Shown: positions 29,559 through 39,800 of the stretch, in pieces
Layout of the letters: each line of letters starts with the position of its first letter
Numbering within the stretch: the stretch's first letter is position 1
Assembly (NCBI GenBank): GCA_963843605.1
Contig: CAWJLA010000005.1
Coordinates: 124,001 to 188,000 of the forward strand
From: FEN-1297 sp963843605
GTDB lineage: Bacteria > Bacteroidota > Ignavibacteria > Ignavibacteriales > Ignavibacteriaceae
Direction of reading: 5' to 3'
DNA length: 64,000 bases
The notes under the pieces: model-generated
What the model was told of the DNA's origin: nothing
Databases searched by the model: none
The model's input: the letters and a program-made list of their open reading frames with translations, nothing else
Translations under genes and position numbers: made by a program

Positions 29559-32174
29559 ATGCATTCTTTCTGTACCGGTTATTTATTTAAGAATATTTTA
29601 TTGTCGTTTATATTTAGCACTATCCTGATTACTTATTCTTTTCCTCAGAATGTTAGAATACAGAAAAGTAATGTTAATAATACCGATTCAAGAAGACAAA
29701 CCCGGATTATTCAGCCGAACTCACGAGCCGAAAGAATAAGATCTTATTTAAGTAAATCCCGGTTAACTACTTTATCTTCAACGTTCAAAATATCATCCTC
29801 AGGGCAGATCAATAAGATTACGGCCTCAACAAGCGGCAGTTATACGTTTGCGTCATTTAATACGGGAATAATTACCGGCGGAGGTGCGGCATTTTCAAAA
29901 GCTCTTGATGTCTCCTCCCTGCCCTCATCCGAATATCTTTTCGTTAGAGTTACGGCCGATTATGCGCCCGGAACTTCGCCGCATGACGGTTATTCCAGTA
30001 CCATGAAAATGATGCTCACCGACGGATCGTCTACAACTTATTGGGATTCTTCTACCGCGACTATAGGCGTGCTGCCTGCGGCAGGCAGTACATCGCTTTC
30101 ATGGGTCGGTATGCTTACTAAAAATTCCTATACGGGCGGACAAAATCTTACTATCTCATTTAAAGATTCCTTTACTGATGCTAGCGGTCCGTATACTTCC
30201 GCCTTAAATAATGTGACAATTACTATTTATCCGGCTCCCACACCGAGCCACACCTTCTCTTCATTTAGCACAGGAACAATTACCGGCGGAGGTGCGGCGT
30301 TTTCAAAAGCTCTTGATGTCTCCTCCCTGCCCTCATCCGAATATCTTTTCGTTAGGGTTACGGCCGATTATGCGCCCGGAACTTCGCCGCATGACGGTTA
30401 TTCCAGTACCATGAAAATGATGCTCACCGACGGATCGTCTACAACTTATTGGGATTCTTCTACCGCGACTATAGGCGTGCTGCCTGCGGCAGGCAGTACA
30501 TCGCTCTCATGGGTCGGTATGCTTACTAAAAATTCCTATACGGGCGGACAAAATCTTACTATCTCATTTAAAGATTCCTTTACTGATGCTAGCGGTCCGT
30601 ATACTTCCGCCTTAAATAATGTGACAATTACTATTTATCCGGCTCCCACACCGAGCCACACCTTCTCTTCATTTAGCACAGGAACAATTACCGGCGGAGG
30701 TGCGGCGTTTTCAAAAGCTCTTGATGTCTCCTCCCTGCCCTCATCCGAATATCTTTTCGTTAGAGTTACGGCCGATTATGCGCCCGGAACTTCGCCGCAT
30801 GACGGTTATTCCAGTACCATGAAAATGATGCTCACTGACGGATCGTCTACAACTTATTGGGATTCTTCTACCGCGACTATAGGCGTGCTGCCTGCAGCAG
30901 GCAGTACATCGCTCTCATGGGTCGGTATGCTTACTAAAAATTCCTATACGGGCGGACAAAATCTTACTATCTCATTTAAAGATTCCTTTACTGATGCTAG
31001 CGGTCCGTATACTTCCGCTTTAAACAATGTAAATGTTACAATATACCCGGCCACAAGCATAACATATTCAATTGCCGGAAACGCAGTCCTTTCCGGAGTA
31101 ACACTTAACTATACAGACGGAACTGCAAAGTCCGTTACTTCAGGCACTGACGGCAGCTATAGTTTGACTATACCGTCGAACTGGAGCGGTACGGTAACTC
31201 CTTCAAAAACCGATTATACTTTTTCTCCAGTAAATTATTCTTATACGAATATAACTTCCGATCAGTCGGGCCAAAATTTTACAGCAACCTTGAACGCTCC
31301 GACTGCAAACTCCGCTTCGAACATAGCACAATCCAGTTTCTCGGCAAACTGGACCCAGGTTTCAAGTGCTGGGGGCTATTATCTTGATGTCGCAACCGAT
31401 AATTTATTTACAAATATATTAACCGGATATAACAACCTTGATGTCGGCAATGTTAGTACATATTCTGTTAGCTCAAATATTTCAGCGAATACAGATTATT
31501 ATTATAGGGTGCGGGCTTATAATTCAACGGGAACAAGCGGAAATTCCAATGCGGTAAACGTAACATCTCTTCTACCGGTGGAACTTACCACATTTACAGC
31601 TGACCCGGGTTCAAACAAAGTTTATTTAAAGTGGGAAACGGCTACCGAAGTAAATAATTACGGATTTGATGTTGAGCGTTCATCTGTCAACAGTCAGCAA
31701 GTTGCAGTGAACAAAATACCTGACAATAAGAAATGGATAAAAGTCGGTTTTGTAAAAGGATCAGGGAACAGCAATTCGTCTAAAGAATATTTATTTACAG
31801 ATTTGAATCCGACCGGGGGAAGTTATTTTCAGTACAGATTAAAACAAATTGATAACGACGGCAGTTATAAATATTCCGAGATCATCAATGTTAAAGTTGT
31901 TCCGTCTCAATATACTTTATATCAAAATTACCCGAATCCTTTTAATCCGGCAACAACAATAAAATTTGAAATCCCGCAAACTGCCAGGGTGGTATTAAAA
32001 GTTTATAATATACTTGGTAAAGAAGTGGCAACTCTTTTAGATAAAGAAGAACAGACCGGATCATACACTATTGAATTTTCAACATCAGGAAATCAACTTG
32101 CCAGCGGTGTATATTTTTATAGATTGCAGGCAGGCAGTTTTATTGCAACGAAGAAATTAATTCTTATGAAATGA
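29559..32174 (+). CDS. T9SS-secreted surface protein with three near-identical 136-residue repeats
   Basis: The 871-residue protein has an N-terminal hydrophobic signal (about 8-28). A basic linker precedes three tandem copies of a 136-residue module (about 96-492), each starting around F-x-T-G-x-I-T-G-G-G-A-A-F-S-K. Modules contain D-Y-A-P-G-T-S-P-H-D-G-Y and S-W-V-G-M-L-T-K and look all-beta. A carboxypeptidase-regulatory-like beta domain follows, then an FN3 domain (about 580-670). An L-P-V-E-L-T-T-F segment and a T9SS sorting domain (N-Y-P-N-P-F-N-P, ending K-K-L-I-L-M-K) close the protein. The module matches no family I can name. Architecture suggests an adhesin or matrix protein. Copies are nearly identical at DNA level, implying recent expansion or ongoing gene conversion. 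Confidence 0.8.
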   Translation: MHSFCTGYLFKNILLSFIFSTILITYSFPQNVRIQKSNVNNTDSRRQTRIIQPNSRAERIRSYLSKSRLTTLSSTFKISSSGQINKITASTSGSYTFASFNTGIITGGGAAFSKALDVSSLPSSEYLFVRVTADYAPGTSPHDGYSSTMKMMLTDGSSTTYWDSSTATIGVLPAAGSTSLSWVGMLTKNSYTGGQNLTISFKDSFTDASGPYTSALNNVTITIYPAPTPSHTFSSFSTGTITGGGAAFSKALDVSSLPSSEYLFVRVTADYAPGTSPHDGYSSTMKMMLTDGSSTTYWDSSTATIGVLPAAGSTSLSWVGMLTKNSYTGGQNLTISFKDSFTDASGPYTSALNNVTITIYPAPTPSHTFSSFSTGTITGGGAAFSKALDVSSLPSSEYLFVRVTADYAPGTSPHDGYSSTMKMMLTDGSSTTYWDSSTATIGVLPAAGSTSLSWVGMLTKNSYTGGQNLTISFKDSFTDASGPYTSALNNVNVTIYPATSITYSIAGNAVLSGVTLNYTDGTAKSVTSGTDGSYSLTIPSNWSGTVTPSKTDYTFSPVNYSYTNITSDQSGQNFTATLNAPTANSASNIAQSSFSANWTQVSSAGGYYLDVATDNLFTNILTGYNNLDVGNVSTYSVSSNISANTDYYYRVRAYNSTGTSGNSNAVNVTSLLPVELTTFTADPGSNKVYLKWETATEVNNYGFDVERSSVNSQQVAVNKIPDNKKWIKVGFVKGSGNSNSSKEYLFTDLNPTGGSYFQYRLKQIDNDGSYKYSEIINVKVVPSQYTLYQNYPNPFNPATTIKFEIPQTARVVLKVYNILGKEVATLLDKEEQTGSYTIEFSTSGNQLASGVYFYRLQAGSFIATKKLILMK
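29845..31035 (+). repeat. Three tandem 408-bp repeats within the surface-protein gene
   Basis: Copies begin near 29845, 30253 and 30661; the anchor TTTTCAAAAGCTC recurs at 29892, 30300 and 30708, exactly 408 bp apart. Only a handful of substitutions separate the copies, many synonymous. The third copy diverges in its last 30 bp. The length is a multiple of three, so copy number can change without breaking the frame. Confidence 0.95.
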
Positions 32175-32659
32175 TAGCTTTTTAATTAATGCTCTGATAC
32201 AAAGTAGTTTATTCAGCTTAAAATCATTGTATAGCAGTTAATTATTTTTTTAAGGAAAAAGATTATAAAATAGCAATTTAAATTTGTATTTTCATAAATA
32301 AAACATCCTGCTGCAATATGCTTAAGCGGACTTTTTTGTAAAACCGGTGCACAAATCACCAATGTCTGAGACAGCATCAGAATCAAAAATTTTATAGCTC
32401 ATTACTATTGATTGTGAGCTAAAACTTCCGGCAATAATTTTTTCATAAGTGCGAGATCTAATTTATCTTCATTCTTCAAACTTCGCCGAAGTGTTTATAA
32501 ATTACAGTTTGTTTTTCCCGTTTTGTAAAAATATATCGGTCACCGCGATTTAATCTTATAATTTAAATGAATCTTAACTGATATATGTAAATAAATAATC
32601 CAGGATTTTGTTAATTTTGCATATATAATCCGGAATTGATCAAATAAGAAAAATACTTA
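32175..32659. other. Intergenic region between the repeat protein and the PAP2 gene
   Basis: About 485 bp of AT-rich DNA. I see no gene, terminator-quality stem-loop or repeat. Confidence 0.4.
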
Positions 32660-33295
32660 ATGATAAAAAAGCATAATTCATTTTATACGAAAACCGTTCT
32701 TTCTATAATAACTCTAATAATTACCATCGTCAGTATCCGTTATCTTGACGCAGGGATTGCGCAAAAAGTAATGCATTTCCTGCTGTCTTTCCGTGCCCTT
32801 CATAAAGTTACAAGAAATGTACCCGACTTTTTACCGCATTTAGTCGCCCTGGGCACTCTATTGATGTGGATACTTTATTTCTACAGATCATATAAGAAAA
32901 AGAACGATATAGAGACTCAATTTCTTCGCCTTGCCGCAACAGCTTTACCTTTTGCTTATCTGTTAAAATCATTTTTTAAATATATGTTCGGCCGCACCAA
33001 CCCGCGCTCCTGGCTGCTTAAAAAGGAACCTCTCGAATTCCATTGGTTCAACCAAATGTGGAGCGGGAGCTTCCCTTCGGGGCATATGACCGTTTTCGCT
33101 GCATTCGGAGCGGCAATTATTTTTTATTACCCGCAATACAGCCGTTTAGTTATAATTTTTCTAATTTTGCTGGGAATAGCATTAATCGGGACCGATTATC
33201 ATTTCTTAAGCGATGTAATTGCCGGAACTTATCTCGGCATAGTAATTACTTATTCAATACAACATATTTATGAAAAAAACCAGGCTGAGAACTGA
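32660..33295 (+). CDS. PAP2-family membrane phosphatase
   Basis: The 211-residue protein has five or six hydrophobic helices. The three PAP2 motifs are visible in order: K-Y-M-F-G-R-T-N-P-R-S (K-x6-R-P-like, with N in place of R before P), G-S-F-P-S-G-H near residue 137, and G-T-D-Y-H-F-L-S-D-V near residue 180. The family removes phosphate from lipid phosphates such as undecaprenyl pyrophosphate or phosphatidylglycerophosphate at the outer face of the inner membrane. No neighbour points to a specific substrate. It stands alone between two long intergenic regions. Confidence 0.82.
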   Translation: MIKKHNSFYTKTVLSIITLIITIVSIRYLDAGIAQKVMHFLLSFRALHKVTRNVPDFLPHLVALGTLLMWILYFYRSYKKKNDIETQFLRLAATALPFAYLLKSFFKYMFGRTNPRSWLLKKEPLEFHWFNQMWSGSFPSGHMTVFAAFGAAIIFYYPQYSRLVIIFLILLGIALIGTDYHFLSDVIAGTYLGIVITYSIQHIYEKNQAEN

Positions 33296-33689
33296 ATTTT
33301 GAAGAATTAAGTTTTTAATTTATGGTTTAAATACTTAATTGTTGATATGGGTAAGCGTGTGCGTAAATTGTGGATAATAATAAATCGAATTTTTTATTTA
33401 CTTTACTTACTTCCATTTCCATACCTGTTTCTTTATTAAGATTGCCCCGCGAAGTGCTAATCCCCTTATTTACGGGTTCTAGTAGTGGGCTAATTTGCTT
33501 ATATCTTTCTAAAATATTTTGTGCCAGACCCTTCGTAAATAAAAATTCAACGGATTTTGATAAATAAATAAACGGCCAAACAATATAAATAAATGCAGAA
33601 TTGAGTAAATAATTACACTTTTCTTTCGATAATAACCAGTATTCTAGCGATTGATTAAAGTAGTTTTTCGGTTTAGAGAAAGCAGTTTA
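33296..33689. other. Intergenic region before the propeller histidine kinase
   Basis: Nearly 400 bp. A short 65-codon frame at 33370-33567 has no recognisable features and is not called. No regulatory element was identified. Confidence 0.4.
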
Positions 33690-36600
33690 ATGAATACCAT
33701 AACAAATAATTTTTCCAAAGGAGGTATCGGTCTAAATATAGTTGTATTTAATATATTGCTGCTGTCGCTATTAATTTTAAATTCTGCATATTCCCAAGAC
33801 AGTAAGATTAGGTTAACTCATTATTCAATCAATCAAGGACTTTCGCAAAGCTCGGTTATCTGCATGACCCAGGACAGTCTCGGATTTATTTGGCTGGGGA
33901 CACAAGACGGTTTAGATCGATTTGACGGATATAATTTTTCTATTTTTAGACCGGTTCCCGGCGATACCGGCTCAATTTCAGATAACAGCATTTTTTGCAT
34001 GCATGTAGATAAATCCGGTGTAATTTGGGTAGGAACTGAAAACGGAGGATTAAATCGATTTAACGACTCGACATGTACTTTTAAATCATTCGAATATAAT
34101 CCTAACAAAGCAGGCAGTATTTCTTCAAATTGTATAATGTCGATAAGCGAAAACGCTACCGGTAATCTCTGGATTGGAACATACAAAGGCCTAAATTTTT
34201 TTGAAAAAAGCAAATCAAAATTCATACAATTTCATCATCAAAATAATTCACAAAGCATATCATCGGATACTATTTATTCGACATACATTGATTCAAAAGG
34301 GAATTTGTGGGTCGGTACGCAAAGCGGGCTCGATCTTTATAATACTAAGACAAAATTGTTTTCGCACTTTTATCACAGCCTTGATAAAGGCTCACTTGTC
34401 TCGAATAGAATATTTAGTCTTGCTGGTGATAAATCGGGAAATATTTGGATTGGAACCCCTAAAGGTCTGGATAAATTAAATATTTCCTCAGGCAAACTAG
34501 TCCACTATAAATATTTATCCGGCGACTCGAACAGCATTAACTCAAATTTTATTAATACTTTATATGTGGATAATAAAGGTATAATATGGATAGGAACCGA
34601 TACGGGAGGACTTAATTTTTATAATCCGCAAGCCGGATTGTTCACCAGGTTTAATAACAAAATGACGGATGCTGAAGATGCTATAGACAAACAAATTGTT
34701 TCCGTTCTTAAGGATAAAGAAGGTCTAATCTGGATCGGAACTTTCAGCTCCGGCGTTTATACATGCGATTACCGGCAGGGTTTGTTTGATATAATAAAAG
34801 CAACGTATAAAGGCGCAAATAAACTTGCAGAAAATGATATCAGTTCGATATGCACCGACAGACAGCAAAATTTATGGTTCGGTACCAATAATTCTGGATT
34901 AAATAAGTTCGATAAAAAAAGCAAAAAGTTTATACATTATGTGCATTCATCATCCAGTTTAAGTCTTTCAAATAATTCGGTTAATACATTATTTAAGGAT
35001 AGGCTCGGAAATATTTGGATCGGGACTATTTCCGGGCTGGATAAATATTTGCCTTCTTCAAATACTTTTTTCCATTTTAAGCATAATGCGAAAAACATCA
35101 ACAGCCTTGGAAATAAAAATGTAATTTCAATAAAAGAGGATAATTTAAATAATCTCTGGTTAGGCTTATCGGGAGGAGGAATCGACAAATTCGATCCCGT
35201 TCATAATAAGTTTACGCATTACAGACATGACCCTGCAAACCCAAACAGTGTATGCAGCAACGACATATTATATTTATTCTTTGATAATAAAGGCATATTA
35301 TGGATCGGAACAGACGGAAACGGTCTTGATAGATTAGATCCGAAAACCGGAAAATTCATTCACTATGTGCATAATCCGTCCGATAAAAATAGTTTGAGCC
35401 ACAATGTAGTTTTTGCGGTTTATCAATTTCCAGACGATACGTGCGGTAATATATGGATAGGAACAGGCGGCGGCGGACTTGACTTGTTAAATAAAGAAAC
35501 CGGCAAAATTAAGTTCTATACGGAATTGAACGGATTAGCAAATAATGATATTTATGGAATCTTGGGAGACAAGAAACGAAATCTCTGGATGAGCACAAAT
35601 CATGGGATTTCTGAATATGAAATACACAATAAAATATTCCGCAATTACGACATTAACGACAACCTGCAAAGCAATGAGTTTAATCAGGGTGTATTTTTCG
35701 AAGATAGTAACGGCAAAATGTATTTCGGCGGTATTGACGGATTGAATACTTTTTTTCCGGAATCAATAAAAAACAACCGATTTACCCCGCGAATTGTATT
35801 TACATCTTTTAAAGATTTGAATAACCCCGCCAACACTATAAAATCAATATGGACAACAAATGGCATAAACCTTTCATATAAAGATAATATAGTCTCATTC
35901 AAGTTTGCCTCTCTGAGCTATATCGATCCTACTAAAAATCAATTTGCATATATGCTGTCCGGAATTAATGAAAACTGGATTGATAACGGTACCAGCAACA
36001 TGGTTACCTTCTCCAATCTGTCGCCGGGAAAGTATATTTTATATGTAAAGGGAACAAATAACGACGGAATTTGGAGTAACAAAAATGCTTCGATTAATAT
36101 TTTAATTGAATCTCCTTACTGGCAGACATGGTGGTTCCGGAGTCTTATAATTTTATGTATCGCGGCTTCAATATTTTTTATTTTTAAGTTCAGGATAAAG
36201 GCTGTAAAAAAACAGAATAAGAAATTGGAATCATTAGTAAACGATAGGACAAAACAAATAATTGCCCAAAAAGAAAAACTTGAAAGCGTAAATAAGAAAC
36301 AAGCTGAATTGGTAGAATTACTGACTAATTCCGAGAAGGAATTAAAAGAATTAAATTGGAACAAAGATAAAATAATGTCGGTGCTTGCACATGATCTAAG
36401 AAGTCCGTTTAACGGTTTATTGGGCTTTACGGAAATTCTGGCAAACGATATAGAACAATTGCGCAGCGAAGAAATAAAAGATGCGGCATTCAACATCCAC
36501 AACTCGGCCGGCCAACTTCTAAAACTTTTAAATAATCTACTCGAATGGTCGTTGGTTCAGTCGGGAATGATAAAATACACTCCGTCTATTGAAAATTTAT

Positions 36601-37046
36601 TTGAAAGCGCTGAAGCTATGATGCATTTATTTTATATAAATGCAGAACAGAAATCCATAAGACTTAAAAACGATATTAAAGAAGACATTTTGGTCTGGGC
36701 AGATAAGGATATGGTTGATATTGTCTTTCGAAACTTAATTTCAAATGCTATAAAATTTACCGAAAGAAACGGAACTGTTGAAATCACTTCTCGGGATAAA
36801 GATGAATTTGTGGAAATAAAAGTCAGTGATTCCGGAATAGGCATGAACGAAGAAAAGCGGAACAGACTATTTAATTTGAATTCACAAGTAACATCCAAAG
36901 GTACAAATAATGAATCCGGTACCGGGCTGGGACTAAATCTATGCAAAGAATTAATTAATAAGCACGGAGGAAACATCCGTATAGAGAGTAAAACCGGACA
37001 AGGGACTTCGGTCATTTTTACATTACGCAAACCTTTACTGAACTGA
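33690..37046 (+). CDS. Histidine kinase with 14 two-component-regulator-propeller repeats and a Y_Y_Y domain
   Basis: ATG 33690 is preferred over an upstream in-frame TTG at 33651. A signal-like helix (about 15-30) precedes about 14 Reg_prop repeats (pattern G-N-I-W-I-G-T-x-x-G-L-D-x-F), enough for two seven-bladed propellers. A Y_Y_Y domain follows (about 700-775, ending N-D-G-I-W-S-N). Next are a membrane helix near 790, a coiled coil, HisKA with H-D-L-R-S-P-F-N-G-L and HATPase with N-L-I-S-N-A-I-K-F-T and G-T-G-L-G-L-N. It resembles Bacteroidota hybrid two-component systems that sense glycans in the periplasm, but has no receiver or AraC domain, so it needs a separate response regulator. 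None lies next to it. The ligand is unknown. Confidence 0.88.
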   Translation: MNTITNNFSKGGIGLNIVVFNILLLSLLILNSAYSQDSKIRLTHYSINQGLSQSSVICMTQDSLGFIWLGTQDGLDRFDGYNFSIFRPVPGDTGSISDNSIFCMHVDKSGVIWVGTENGGLNRFNDSTCTFKSFEYNPNKAGSISSNCIMSISENATGNLWIGTYKGLNFFEKSKSKFIQFHHQNNSQSISSDTIYSTYIDSKGNLWVGTQSGLDLYNTKTKLFSHFYHSLDKGSLVSNRIFSLAGDKSGNIWIGTPKGLDKLNISSGKLVHYKYLSGDSNSINSNFINTLYVDNKGIIWIGTDTGGLNFYNPQAGLFTRFNNKMTDAEDAIDKQIVSVLKDKEGLIWIGTFSSGVYTCDYRQGLFDIIKATYKGANKLAENDISSICTDRQQNLWFGTNNSGLNKFDKKSKKFIHYVHSSSSLSLSNNSVNTLFKDRLGNIWIGTISGLDKYLPSSNTFFHFKHNAKNINSLGNKNVISIKEDNLNNLWLGLSGGGIDKFDPVHNKFTHYRHDPANPNSVCSNDILYLFFDNKGILWIGTDGNGLDRLDPKTGKFIHYVHNPSDKNSLSHNVVFAVYQFPDDTCGNIWIGTGGGGLDLLNKETGKIKFYTELNGLANNDIYGILGDKKRNLWMSTNHGISEYEIHNKIFRNYDINDNLQSNEFNQGVFFEDSNGKMYFGGIDGLNTFFPESIKNNRFTPRIVFTSFKDLNNPANTIKSIWTTNGINLSYKDNIVSFKFASLSYIDPTKNQFAYMLSGINENWIDNGTSNMVTFSNLSPGKYILYVKGTNNDGIWSNKNASINILIESPYWQTWWFRSLIILCIAASIFFIFKFRIKAVKKQNKKLESLVNDRTKQIIAQKEKLESVNKKQAELVELLTNSEKELKELNWNKDKIMSVLAHDLRSPFNGLLGFTEILANDIEQLRSEEIKDAAFNIHNSAGQLLKLLNNLLEWSLVQSGMIKYTPSIENLFESAEAMMHLFYINAEQKSIRLKNDIKEDILVWADKDMVDIVFRNLISNAIKFTERNGTVEITSRDKDEFVEIKVSDSGIGMNEEKRNRLFNLNSQVTSKGTNNESGTGLGLNLCKELINKHGGNIRIESKTGQGTSVIFTLRKPLLN

Positions 37047-37253
37047 AAAAACAACCGAGAATTTATTATTACCGGATCATTTGCATAAAAATTTAAATAA
37101 TAATCTTATTTGTTACGATAACTATTTCTAATTGTTTTTTTTGATAAAATTTTATAATAACGCACGGCTTCGAAAAAAAAATAAACCGGTATGAATTATT
37201 AATTTATTCCCAATTATTAAAAAAGTAAATCGAAACTTCGCATAAAAAAGAAT

Positions 37254-39552
37254 ATGTATAATAAAATTTGTTTTGTCTTTATCCTGATAGCAGTATTGTC
37301 GATAAATATTAAGGCCGAAGTTTTAATTGCGAAAACCCGGATCAGCATAATAAAGGCTAAAATTGACCGTGATTCCAATTTTGTACCCGATAGACTTGGA
37401 GAATATGTAACTGTCGCCGGCCGCGTTACATTACCTTCAGGAATATTAGATAGTACAAAGCTTCAAATTTTTATTCAGGACTCTACCGCGGGTATTACAA
37501 TATTTTCTCCTAAATATAACGGAAGACCTATCAATCTGGGTGATAGTATTATTGTTACGGGCAAGGTGAATCAATATGCAGGTTTAACTGAAATCGATAA
37601 TCCGAAAATAACAATTATCGAAAACACAAATACCTATGTGCCACAGCCTATTAAAATAATTGATTATCATAATTTAGAAGCCTATGAAGGAATGTATGTT
37701 AATATTAACGCAAGGATAGTTGATAAAGGGAAAAACAGAGGGGGAAAATATTACATCGTTGTACCAAGTCTTGGCGGCGACATTACTTTGATGGTATTCA
37801 TATCAAACTATCAGACAGATAGAAAACTTTTCGATGATTTTCAAATAGGTGAAACTATAAATCTTAAAGGCAATGTCGGACAATATGATTACGATACAAG
37901 ACCAAATTCTTTTTACCAAATAATCCCGCGTTTTCCGGAAGATATTACAATTATACGTCATAATTCTTCATATTATTTTAAAATAATACTAATCTTTATC
38001 GGACTGGTTTTAATTATCTCTCTTATTGCGGTTTACTTCAAATTTGAAGTAAACAAGAGGACAAAAAATTTAGCAGAGTCTGAAAGGCGTTTTATTAATT
38101 TAGCCGATATTAATTCATCTGGGCTTATTATTTATCAGGGAGAACGCATTTTTTACACTAATAAAACCGCTGAAAGATTAACCGGATTTTCGTCGGAAGA
38201 ATTGTTAAAGTTAAATTTCTTCGAAATTATTCATCCGGAATTCAGAGATTATTTTGCACTACAGGAAGTTAAACGTCAAAACGAAGAGCAAGTCTCAAAT
38301 AGGTACGAATTTAAAATATTAAATAAAAACGGAAGCGGAATCTGGGTTGACTTTACAACCGGTTCTATTGAATGGAAAGGTATATCGGCATTAATCGGTA
38401 CGGCATTCGACATAACTGAACACAAGCTTGCAGAAGAAAAAAATCGAAAACTTTCCAGAGCTGTAGAACAAAGTCCTGCATCTGTTGTGATAACTAATAC
38501 CCAGGGAGTAATAGAATTTGTCAACGAGAAATTCTGCGCAATAACAGGATTCAGCAAGGAAGAAGCAATCGGAAATAACCCGCGTATTTTGAAGTCGGGA
38601 GCTTATAGTGAATCATATTATAAAAATCTTTGGGACACAATTTTAGCAGGCAAAGATTGGAAAGATGAAATATTAAACAAAAAAAAGTCGGGCGAGCTTT
38701 ATTGGGAAAGTGAAATTATTTCTTCTATAATTAAATAAAGAAGGAAAAATCACTCATTTTATTGCTGTTAAAGAAGATATTACCGAAAAGAAAAAAATGA
38801 TTGAAGATCTGCTGAATGCAAAAGAATTAGCAGAGCAATCCAATAAATTAAAAGATACTTTTATGGCAAATATTTCACACGAAATAAGAACGCCTTTAAA
38901 CGGTATTTTAGGAATGACCAGTTTAATAAAAGACTCCGTTTCAAATTATTTAAAAGAAGATGAAGAAGAATATTTTACGAGCATAGAGAGATCCAGCCAG
39001 CGAATTATCAGGACCGTTGATATGATATTAAATTACTCAAGTTTGCAGGTGGGTAGTTTCCCTTTCCATCCGTGTGAAGTTGAACTATCGAACATTTGTA
39101 TGAACCTGATCGGAGAGCTTGGTCCTGCCGCCAGAAAAAAATCGATAGATATTTCTTTTTTTAATAGATACGAAAATCCGGTTATTATCTTCGGAGATGA
39201 TTTTTCAATATCGCAGGCTATTTCAAATCTTATTGATAATGCAATTAAATTCACAAATAAAGGTCATGTAATAATCGATCTTTATAAAAACAGCAATAAC
39301 GAAATCATACTTGACTTCATTGATAGCGGAATCGGAATTAACCGGGAAAATTTAGATTTCATATTCAGACCGTATGTACAGGAAGATATGGGTTACGGAA
39401 GGGCTTATGAAGGTGTTGGGTTGGGATTAACGCTGGTAAAGGAATATTTGAGTTTGAACAAAGCAAACATCTCGCTAAAAAGCGAAAAAGGAAAAGGAAC
39501 TACATTTACAGTTAATTTCGGAAAACATCTAAATACGGATATTCGTAATTGA
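37254..39552 (+). CDS. Histidine kinase with periplasmic OB-fold-like domains and two PAS domains (one frameshift)
   Basis: A signal peptide (about 1-22) leads into a roughly 210-residue periplasmic part that looks like two OB-fold-like domains. Cues are Y-V-T-V-A-G-R-V-T-L-P, then I-F-I-Q-D-S-T-A-G-I-T-I-F and G-D-S-I-I-V-T-G-K-V-N, with a similar second set. A membrane helix (about 242-262) follows, then two PAS domains (about 275-395 and 400-500), HisKA with H-E-I-R-T-P-L-N-G and HATPase with N-L-I-D-N-A-I-K-F-T and G-V-G-L-G-L-T. One extra A in AAA at 38733-38735 breaks the frame inside the second PAS region; removing it gives 765 residues. It follows the propeller kinase by 207 bp. No response regulator gene is adjacent. 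Confidence 0.8.
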
Positions 39553-39800
39553 AAAGTAGGTTTTAAAAGATAAATTAATTATAATTGTTAGTTTTTAGAA
39601 ATGCTCTGAATTTAAATTCGCCGTTAGGCGAAAATCTATCCGAACTACTTGAATACCTGAATTTTTTTACAGGCTTACCCTATCAAATTATACTGACAAA
39701 AAAAATGACCCTGCTCAAATAATACCATTTTATTTTTATTTACTTTTTGAAAAACAGGATAATAAACAGCCCTCACATAATTATTGAAGAGATCGCGAAT

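Noticed and set aside
29845..31035. CRISPR-like or mobile-element reading of the tandem repeats
   Set aside because: Units are 408 bp, contiguous and in frame within one coding sequence, without spacers.
33455..33480. Another stress-element copy (TAATCCCCTTATTTAC)
   Set aside because: Only the first half matches; ATCCC and CGATT parts are missing.
33370..33567. 65-codon frame before the propeller kinase
   Set aside because: No signal peptide, motif, ribosome site or family resemblance; very AT-rich surroundings make chance frames common.
37254..39552. Programmed ribosomal frameshifting as the explanation of broken frames
   Set aside because: No canonical slippery heptamer with downstream structure; breaks are of both signs and occur in unrelated genes.
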